DNA from: Burkholderia sp. IMCC1007
GTDB taxonomy: Bacteria; Pseudomonadota; Gammaproteobacteria; Burkholderiales; Burkholderiaceae
NCBI RefSeq assembly: GCF_027257875.1
Contig: NZ_JAPVQY010000001.1
Location: 124,001-188,000 of the forward strand
Length of the DNA stretch: 64,000 nt
Reading direction: 5' to 3'
Shown here: piece after piece, positions 57,924 to 64,000 of the stretch
Layout of the letters: every line of letters begins with the position of its first letter
Numbering within the stretch: the stretch's first letter is position 1
Notes under the pieces: model-generated
What the model was told of the DNA's origin: nothing
The model's input: the letters and a program-made list of their open reading frames with translations, nothing else
Database searches by the model: none
Program-made: the position numbers and the translations under genes

Positions 57924-58889
57924 ATGGAATGCATCACGCTCATGCCCCGATGGGTCGGGTACGGCTTCGTTTGCGCGTGCTTGTTCGCCGCAGGCTGCAC
58001 CAAGTCGCCGGAAACGTATCACGGCTATGTCGAAGGGCAGTTTTCCTATCTGTCGGCGCCATACTCGGGAAACCTGAAGACATTGCGCGCGGCGCGCGGC
58101 GATCGTGTCGAAGCGGGCGCGGCGGTCTTTGAGATCGGCGCGCCTGACCTGGAACAGGCAATCAAGCGTCAGTATCACCAGTGGCAATCGTCGCTGAACG
58201 TACTCGGCGACCTGCGGCAGGGCAAGCGTTCGTCTGAAATCGACACGGTGAAGGCACAGCTCGAACAGGCGCGGGCGAGCGCCGCCCTTTCAACGCAACG
58301 GCTCGCCCGCGCAGAAGCCGACTATGCGATACAGGCGATCTCGCGCGATCAGCTCGAACGCGAACGTGCGGCAGCCCGGGTGGACAAGGCACGCGTCAGC
58401 GAGCTCGCGAGTCAGCTCAGGACGGCGCGCTTGCCGGCACGCGACGGTCAACTGCATGCGCAACGACAGACCGCCGACGCACAGCAGGCCGAATACGAAC
58501 GGCTGCAGACGCAATACCGGCAACTGCCGGTGGAGGCCCCCGGCAACGGTGTCGTCGTCGATACGTTCTTCACGCCGGGCGAGTGGGTCGTCGCCGGCAA
58601 GCCGGTGGTCAAGATTCTGGTCGATCGCAATACGAAGCTGCGCTTTTTCGTGCCTGAGGCCGCGCTGGCCAGTCTACGCGTCGGTCATGTCGTCAGGATC
58701 ACGTGCGACGGCTGCGAACGCGGCTACACGGCGACGATCAGCCATATCGCGTCGGACGCCGAATATACGCCGCCCGTCATCTACAGCAACGACGCACGCT
58801 CGAAGCTGGTGTTTCTCGTCGAGGCGCGGCCCGATAGCGTTGCCGCGCGCGGGTTGCATCCCGGCCTGCCGATCGAGGTGCGGCCATGA
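57924..58889 (+). CDS. HlyD-family adaptor lipoprotein of an ABC exporter
   Basis: A 321-residue membrane fusion protein. I chose the ATG that gives a lipoprotein signal ending in LFAAGC (Cys25); an in-frame extension to 57786 would bury it. The first lipoyl half is GYVEGQFSYLSAPYSGNLKT, a coiled coil spans about residues 75-185 (VKAQLEQARASAALSTQRLA), and VEAPGNGVVVDTFFTPGEWV completes the lipoyl fold. Similar to YbhG-type adaptors. It overlaps the ATPase gene by 4 bp. Confidence 0.87.
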   Translation: MECITLMPRWVGYGFVCACLFAAGCTKSPETYHGYVEGQFSYLSAPYSGNLKTLRAARGDRVEAGAAVFEIGAPDLEQAIKRQYHQWQSSLNVLGDLRQGKRSSEIDTVKAQLEQARASAALSTQRLARAEADYAIQAISRDQLERERAAARVDKARVSELASQLRTARLPARDGQLHAQRQTADAQQAEYERLQTQYRQLPVEAPGNGVVVDTFFTPGEWVVAGKPVVKILVDRNTKLRFFVPEAALASLRVGHVVRITCDGCERGYTATISHIASDAEYTPPVIYSNDARSKLVFLVEARPDSVAARGLHPGLPIEVRP

Positions 58890-59812
58890 ATGATGCGATG
58901 CCGCTGATCGATGTACGCGATCTGAACAAGCATTTCGGCGCACGGCACGTCGTCAAGAACCTGAGCCTGCAGGTCGGCCGCGGCGAGATATTCGGCTTTC
59001 TCGGCCCCAACGGGAGCGGCAAGACGACCTCGTTGCGCATGATGTGTGGACTGCTGACGCCGGATTCCGGCAGCGGAACCTGCCTCGGCTTCGACATCCT
59101 GACGCAATGCCGGGAGATCAAGCGACGAGTCGGCTACATGACGCAGCGTTTCTCGTACTGGGAAGACCTGACGGTGCGGGAGAACCTCGACTTCGTCGCG
59201 CGACTGTATGCGATCGACGCGCGAAAGGAACGCGTCGCGCGGATCCTCGCCGAGATGGGCCTGGAGTCGCGCGCGAACCAGCTGACCGGCTCGTTGTCGG
59301 GTGGCTGGAAGCAGCGGGTGGCGCTTGCCGCTGCGCTGCTGCAATCGCCCGAACTGCTGCTGCTCGACGAACCGACGGCCGGCGTCGACCCGGGCGTGCG
59401 CAGGGTGTTCTGGGAGGAACTGCACCGTCTGGCGGCCCGCGGCATTTCGGTGCTCGTCAGCACACACTATATGGACGAGGCCGAGCGTTGCCACAAGCTG
59501 GCCTACATCTCGTACGGCACGCTGCTGGCACACGGCGAGGCCAGTGAGCTCGTGCGGCGGCACGCGCTCCATACCTGGTCGGTGTCCGCGGCCGACCTCG
59601 TCCGGCTGAACGACCGGCTCAAGGGCCGGCCCGGCGTCGAGCAGGTGATTGCGTTCGGTCGTGCGCTGCACGTATCGGGACGCGACGAGGCCGCGCTTGC
59701 AGCGAGTCTCGCGGCGCTCTGTGGCGATGGTGTCGAGCTTCACAGAATCGCGACGAATATCGAACACGTATTCCTGCATTTGATGAAGGACGCACCCGGG
59801 GAGCCTGGCTGA
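58886..59812 (+). CDS. ABC transporter ATPase
   Basis: A 308-residue ATPase. Walker A GPNGSGKTT (40-48), signature LSGGWKQRVA (about 137), Walker B LLLLDEPTAG (about 157) and STHYMDEAE with the switch His. The extra C-terminal domain (residues 225-308) is typical of CcmA/NatA/YbhF-type exporters. Two bases separate it from the permease gene. Confidence 0.93.
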   Translation: MNDAMPLIDVRDLNKHFGARHVVKNLSLQVGRGEIFGFLGPNGSGKTTSLRMMCGLLTPDSGSGTCLGFDILTQCREIKRRVGYMTQRFSYWEDLTVRENLDFVARLYAIDARKERVARILAEMGLESRANQLTGSLSGGWKQRVALAAALLQSPELLLLDEPTAGVDPGVRRVFWEELHRLAARGISVLVSTHYMDEAERCHKLAYISYGTLLAHGEASELVRRHALHTWSVSAADLVRLNDRLKGRPGVEQVIAFGRALHVSGRDEAALAASLAALCGDGVELHRIATNIEHVFLHLMKDAPGEPG

Positions 59813-59814
59813 TC

Positions 59815-60945
59815 ATGACCGGATTCTCAATTTCCCGCTGGTGGAGCATGGTGACGAAGGAATTCCTGCAGATCCGCCGCGATCGCGTGACGCTCGGGAT
59901 GATCGCCGTGTTGCCGATCGTGCAGCTGGCGCTGTTCGGCTTCGCGATCAATAGCGATCCGAAGCATCTTCCGACAATCGTGCTCGCCGACGATACGAGC
60001 GAATTTTCGCGATCGCTCGTCGCCGGAATGCGCAATACGGGCTATTTCGATATCCGGGGCGGCCAGTTTTCCGAACGGGCGGCCCGTGACGCGCTGCAAA
60101 AGGGCACCGTGCAGTTCGTGGTCAGCGTACCGTACGACTTCTCGCGACGGCTGGTGCGCAACGAGCATCCGCAAATTCTGGTCGAGGCGGATGCGACCGA
60201 TCCCGCGGCAACGGGAAACGCGATCGCCGCGTTCAATACGATGACGCAGACGGTGTTGAACAAGGATTTGACGGGAGCGTTGGCGACCAGCGCGCCACCG
60301 CAAGCATTCTCGGCGCACGTGCACCGGATCTACAACCCGGCCGGCATTACGCAGTACAACATCATTCCCGGCTTGATGGGCGTCATCCTGTCGATGACGA
60401 TGGTCATGATGACGAGCCTCGCCATCACGCGTGAACGCGAACGCGGAACGATCGAGAACATTCTCGCGTCGCCGGCCACGTCGATCGAGGTGATCTGCGG
60501 AAAGATCGTGCCGTACATCCTGATCGGCCTCCTGCAGTGCACGATCATCCTGCTGGCGGCACGCTTCGTGTTCAGGGTGCCGTTTGAAGGCAATCCGGTG
60601 ACGGTCTACTGCCTCGCGTCGTTGCTGATCGTCGCGAACCTGATGGTCGGCATCGCCATCTCGTCGGTCGCACGGAATCAGCTGCAGGCGATGCAGATGA
60701 CGTTCTTCTATTTCCTGCCGAGCGTGCTGCTCTCCGGCTTCATGTTTCCGTTTGCAGGGATGCCGAGCTGGGCGCGGCTGCTCGGCAACGGATTGCCATT
60801 GACCTATTTCAACCGGGCCATTCGCGGTGTCCTGCTGAAGGGGAGCGGATGGAACGAAGTATGGCCCGATGCCGCGACGATGACCGTTTTCGCGCTCGTT
60901 GCAATGACGGTCGGCCTGCTCGCTTACCGAACCACGCTCGATTGA
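59815..60945 (+). CDS. ABC-2 type permease
   Basis: A 376-residue permease of the YhhJ/YbhS type: TM1 (LGMIAVLPIVQLALFGFAIN), a large periplasmic domain (residues 45-170), then five helices (GLMGVILSMTMVMMTSLAIT, KIVPYILIGLLQCTIILLAA, LIVANLMVGIAISSVARNQL, MTFFYFLPSVLLSGFMFPFA and the last near the end). Only one permease gene is present, so it probably works as a homodimer. Confidence 0.9.
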   Translation: MTGFSISRWWSMVTKEFLQIRRDRVTLGMIAVLPIVQLALFGFAINSDPKHLPTIVLADDTSEFSRSLVAGMRNTGYFDIRGGQFSERAARDALQKGTVQFVVSVPYDFSRRLVRNEHPQILVEADATDPAATGNAIAAFNTMTQTVLNKDLTGALATSAPPQAFSAHVHRIYNPAGITQYNIIPGLMGVILSMTMVMMTSLAITRERERGTIENILASPATSIEVICGKIVPYILIGLLQCTIILLAARFVFRVPFEGNPVTVYCLASLLIVANLMVGIAISSVARNQLQAMQMTFFYFLPSVLLSGFMFPFAGMPSWARLLGNGLPLTYFNRAIRGVLLKGSGWNEVWPDAATMTVFALVAMTVGLLAYRTTLD

Positions 60946-60951
60946 ACGACG

Positions 60952-62421
60952 ATGGCACAACGAATACCTGTCGGCCGCCGTGCTTGCCGCGCGATGGCGG
61001 TCCTGCCGATCGCGGTTGTCATCGTCGCGGTGCAGGGATGCAGCCATCCCGCGTTTGTCCCGCGATCCGCGAGCGAGCTGGCATTGCCCTCCACCTTCAT
61101 GGGAGTGAGCGTCGGGTCGACCGATCGCGATGACGCGGGCGTGCACGGCGAACGCGATCCGCGCTGGTGGCGGCGCTTTGGCTCGCCGGCGCTGGATGCA
61201 CTCGTCGAGCAGGCGATGCAGGAGAGTCCGTCAATACGAAGCGCGGAGTCGCGGTTGCTCGAAGCGACGAAGTATCTCGCGGGACAACACGGTGCCAGTC
61301 GCTATCCGCAGGTCGACGTCGGCGCGTCGGCCAAAAGGGAGCAGTTGAATACCGCGGCCGCCGGCCTGCCGATGATTCCGAATCCATCCCCGTTCATGCT
61401 GTACAACACGAACGTGAACGTTCGATACGACTTCGACTTGTTCGGCGCGCAGCGCCATCGGGTCGAAGCGAAACGGTATGAAGCGGCGCTGAGAAAGCAC
61501 CAGGCCGACGCCGCACGCCTGACACTGGCCAGCAATATCATTGCTGCGGTGGTCCGGGAAGGGCGGCTGCGCGACGAAATCGAATTGAACGACGCCGTGT
61601 TGCGGAACTGGCAAGCGGTTCGGCAGATGCTGCGCGAACGGCATGAAATCGGCAGCGTCGCGTATCGGGAAACGATCGACGGCGATTCGGACGTCGATCG
61701 AATCGAAGCGGAACGGGCGGCATTGCACGCGGAACTGCTGCAAATCCGGTTTCAACTCGCGGTCTACGCGGGCGTGCCGTCGCCCGAGTCGCTGCCGCGG
61801 TTTCGTTCGAGCGATTTGCAGTTGCCGCAAAACCTGCCGTCGATCGTTCCGTCGGAACTCGTGCGGCAACGGCCCGACATCCTCGCGGCGGAGGCGAGCC
61901 TGCATGTTGCCGGCGAGCTGGCCGGTGTCGCGACGGCGAACCTTTACCCGCGGATCGAGCTGGGTGCGAGCATCGGGTCGTCGCCGCTGGTGCTCGGCCA
62001 GTTGCTCGCCGGCGGCACGACGATCTGGAATATCGGCGCCCAGCTCAGCGCACCGGTTTTTCATGGTGGCGAGCTGCGTGCGGCGCGGGATGCGGCGATC
62101 GCGGCTTACGACGCCACGTTCGAGGACTACCGGAAGATCGTGCTGGGCGCGTTGCAGAGCGTCGCCGATGCGCTGACCGAAATCGATCGCGATACGACCG
62201 CGCTGCAGGCCCGTAGCGCGGTCGCGCAACGGCAACGCACCGTTCTCGAGATGACCCGGCGCCAGTTCGAGAACGGCAGTTCGGATCGGCTTCGTGTGCT
62301 GCACGACGAGTATGCATACGACCTGGCCCGGCTCGAGGTCACGCGCGTTCGCGCGGCCAGGATGGCCAGTACGGTTTCGTTCTTTGCCGCCGTCGGCGGC
62401 GATGCGTATCGACCGGATTGA
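60952..62421 (+). CDS. Outer membrane efflux lipoprotein, NodT/OprM type
   Basis: A 489-residue TolC-like protein. Signal AMAVLPIAVVIVAVQGC gives a lipidated Cys30. DPRWWRRFGSPALDALVEQA is the family start; NVRYDFDLFGAQRHRVEAKR and ELVRQRPDILAAEASLHVAG are conserved, and the two-repeat helical barrel fills the rest. It completes a tripartite ABC-adaptor-OM pump. Confidence 0.92.
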   Translation: MAQRIPVGRRACRAMAVLPIAVVIVAVQGCSHPAFVPRSASELALPSTFMGVSVGSTDRDDAGVHGERDPRWWRRFGSPALDALVEQAMQESPSIRSAESRLLEATKYLAGQHGASRYPQVDVGASAKREQLNTAAAGLPMIPNPSPFMLYNTNVNVRYDFDLFGAQRHRVEAKRYEAALRKHQADAARLTLASNIIAAVVREGRLRDEIELNDAVLRNWQAVRQMLRERHEIGSVAYRETIDGDSDVDRIEAERAALHAELLQIRFQLAVYAGVPSPESLPRFRSSDLQLPQNLPSIVPSELVRQRPDILAAEASLHVAGELAGVATANLYPRIELGASIGSSPLVLGQLLAGGTTIWNIGAQLSAPVFHGGELRAARDAAIAAYDATFEDYRKIVLGALQSVADALTEIDRDTTALQARSAVAQRQRTVLEMTRRQFENGSSDRLRVLHDEYAYDLARLEVTRVRAARMASTVSFFAAVGGDAYRPD

Positions 62422-62534
62422 CAGCGCGTACGCCGAACGGAAGGCAAAGCGGGCGACCGCCGCGCGGGGCGCGGGCCGGACTGCCCCGTCCCGCGTAAAT
62501 GCCGCGATGGGGCAGGACAGGGGAGCGACCTCCG

Positions 62535-63566
62535 TTACGCCGCTACCGCCCGCGCGCGCGACATCGTCAGCGCCGCATCCTCGATCATGTCCTCCTGCCC
62601 GCCGACGAGCCGCTGCCGGCCCAGTTCGACGAGAATGTCGCGCGCCGGAATCCCGTACTTCGCTTCCGCCCGCTTCGCGAACAGCAGGAACGACGAGTAG
62701 ACGCCCGCATAGCCGAGCGTCAGCGCATCGCGATCGAGGCGGATCGGCGCGTCCATGATCGGCACGACGAGATCCTCGGCCACGTCGGAAATCGCGAACA
62801 CGTCGACGCCGGTCTCGATACCCATCCGGTCGCACACAGCGACGAACACTTCCATCGGCGTATTGCCCGCGCCCGCGCCCAGGCCGGCTGCGGCCGCGTC
62901 GATCCGGTTCGCGCCGGCCGCGACCGCCGCGACCGAGTTCGCAACGCCCATCGCGAGGTTGTGGTGGCCGTGGAAGCCGAGTTCCGTCTCCGGCTTCAGC
63001 GCGGCACGCACGTGGCCGATCCGCGCGGTCACGTCCTCGGGCAGCATGTGGCCGGCCGAATCGGTGATGTAGATGCAGTTCGCGCCGTAGGACTCCATCA
63101 GCTTCGCCTGCACGACGAGCTGCTCCGGCGACGACATGTGCGCCATCATCAGGAAGCCGACGGTATCGAGCCCGAGCGTGCGCGCGAGGCCGATGTGCTG
63201 TTCCGACACGTCGGCCTCGGTGCAGTGCGTCGCGACGCGGATCGTGCCGACGCCGAGTTCGTGCGCCATGCGCAGATGCTCGACGGTGCCGATGCCGGGC
63301 AGCAGCAGCGCCGACACCTTCGCCTGCTTCAGTTCCGGAATCACGGCGCTCAGGTACGCCTCGTCGGTGTGCGCCGGAAAACCGTAGTTGACCGATGCGC
63401 CGCCGAGCCCGTCGCCGTGCGTGACCTCGATCAGCGGCACGCCGGCTGCATCGAGCCCGCGCGCGATGCTGCGCATCTGCTCGAGCGTGATCTGGTGACG
63501 CTTCGGGTGCATGCCGTCGCGCAACGACATGTCGTGGACGGTGATCTTCTTGCCTGCAAGTGACAT
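62535..63566 (-). CDS. 4-hydroxy-2-oxovalerate aldolase (HsaF/BphI/MhpE type)
   Basis: A 343-residue class II pyruvate aldolase. [20 protein letters not shown] near the start has the catalytic Arg/His; [14 protein letters not shown] and [20 protein letters not shown] hold the metal ligands. It splits 4-hydroxy-2-oxo acids into pyruvate and an aldehyde passed to the dehydrogenase encoded 16 bp upstream. It suits steroid ring A products (HsaF) or a general meta-pathway; the neighbouring block favours steroid. Confidence 0.92.
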   Translation of the reverse strand: MSLAGKKITVHDMSLRDGMHPKRHQITLEQMRSIARGLDAAGVPLIEVTHGDGLGGASVNYGFPAHTDEAYLSAVIPELKQAKVSALLLPGIGTVEHLRMAHELGVGTIRVATHCTEADVSEQHIGLARTLGLDTVGFLMMAHMSSPEQLVVQAKLMESYGANCIYITDSAGHMLPEDVTARIGHVRAALKPETELGFHGHHNLAMGVANSVAAVAAGANRIDAAAAGLGAGAGNTPMEVFVAVCDRMGIETGVDVFAISDVAEDLVVPIMDAPIRLDRDALTLGYAGVYSSFLLFAKRAEAKYGIPARDILVELGRQRLVGGQEDMIEDAALTMSRARAVAA

Positions 63567-63582
63567 CGTGTGACTCCTCGAC

Positions 63583-64000
63583 TCAAGCGGTGGCGGCCGT
63601 CGCGGCCAGCATCTGTTCGGCGAAACGCTCGGCCGTGGCGGCCGCGGCGGCGGTCATGATGTCGAGGTTGCCCGCATACTTCGGCAGGTAGTCGCCGAGC
63701 CCCTCGACTTCCATGAAGACCGACACGCGATTGCCGTCGAACACCGGGCCGTTCTTCAGCGTATAGCCGGGCACGTAGCGCTGCACTTCCTTGACCATCG
63801 CATGCACCGACGCGGTGATCGCGGCGACATCGGGCGGGCCGTCGGTCAGGCAGTGGATGGTGTCGCGCATGATCAGCGGCGGCTCGGCCGGGTTGATCAC
63901 GATGATCGCCTTGCCCTTGCGCGCGCCGCCGACCTGTTCGATCGCGCCGGACGTCGTGCGCGTGAATTCGTCGATGTTCTTGCGCGTGCCGGGGCCGACC
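63583..64000 (-). CDS. Acetaldehyde dehydrogenase (acylating), C-terminal part
   Basis: The frame is open to the window edge and shows the C-terminal 138 residues of an HsaG/BphJ/MhpF-type enzyme: [40 protein letters not shown] and [19 protein letters not shown]. The start and catalytic Cys lie outside. It makes acyl-CoA from the aldehyde channelled by the aldolase. Confidence 0.92.
   Translation of the reverse strand, partial: VGPGTRKNIDEFTRTTSGAIEQVGGARKGKAIIVINPAEPPLIMRDTIHCLTDGPPDVAAITASVHAMVKEVQRYVPGYTLKNGPVFDGNRVSVFMEVEGLGDYLPKYAGNLDIMTAAAAATAERFAEQMLAATAATA

Overview
The window looks like a Burkholderia chromosome, probably of the cepacia complex. It is GC-rich, with the codon use and operon style of that genus. 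It holds three blocks: most of a prophage (1 to about 29.5 kb, with a cargo edge to about 33.5 kb), a catabolic block for steroid rings C and D (33.7-53.4 kb), and a housekeeping and accessory stretch (53.4-64 kb). No integrase, transposase, tRNA or rRNA gene is visible, so the left prophage end lies outside the window.

Prophage. Small early/late-regulatory genes (36-3812) precede a head module in the lambda order: terminase small and large subunits, gpW, portal, S49 protease, scaffold, decoration protein D, capsid E and an FII-like joiner. A contractile tail module of the Mu/SfV type follows: DUF2635, sheath, tube, assembly chaperone with a probable -1 frameshift, DNA-circularisation protein N, tape measure with a lysozyme domain, P/gp44 hub, gp45, gp46, gp47 and gp48. 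Then come a collar-type fibre, two small fibre proteins and a large beta-helical tailspike, and a lysis cassette of two holin-like proteins, a GH24 endolysin and nested Rz/Rz1. This is a lambda-head/Mu-tail myovirus like SfV or phiP27. One early gene (DUF4406) carries an in-frame amber codon.

Prophage edge. A LexA box lies between an SRAP abasic-site-crosslinking protein and an unknown divergent gene. Next are a lone RelA/SpoT-domain protein on the minus strand, 590 bp without a recognisable gene, a small YDY-repeat protein, and a VapC/FitB PIN toxin with no recognisable antitoxin.

Steroid block. One dense plus-strand gene series encodes an HsaC-like extradiol dioxygenase, IpdA/IpdB, an enoyl-CoA hydratase, IpdC, an EchA20-like hydrolase, two acyl-CoA dehydrogenase pairs, two thiolases, two SDRs (one IpdF-like) and a MaoC hydratase. 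After it come a periplasmic YCF48-like protein, an MMPL-type RND transporter and the KshA oxygenase. Together they would open ring B (KshA), cleave ring A (HsaC) and degrade the HIP-CoA C/D-ring remnant to central CoA esters. The minus-strand aldolase and acylating acetaldehyde dehydrogenase at the right end fit the lower meta-cleavage branch (HsaF/HsaG).

Right part. It holds a cold-shock protein, a second-type IF-1, a decayed alpha/beta hydrolase, a secreted-phosphoesterase-family protein, a tandem 8-bp/7-bp repeat, and an SDR gene cut off after its active-site tyrosine. AT-richer DNA begins at that break and leads into a four-gene efflux operon (lipoprotein adaptor, ABC ATPase, ABC-2 permease, NodT-type outer membrane lipoprotein). 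This suggests an inserted export island.
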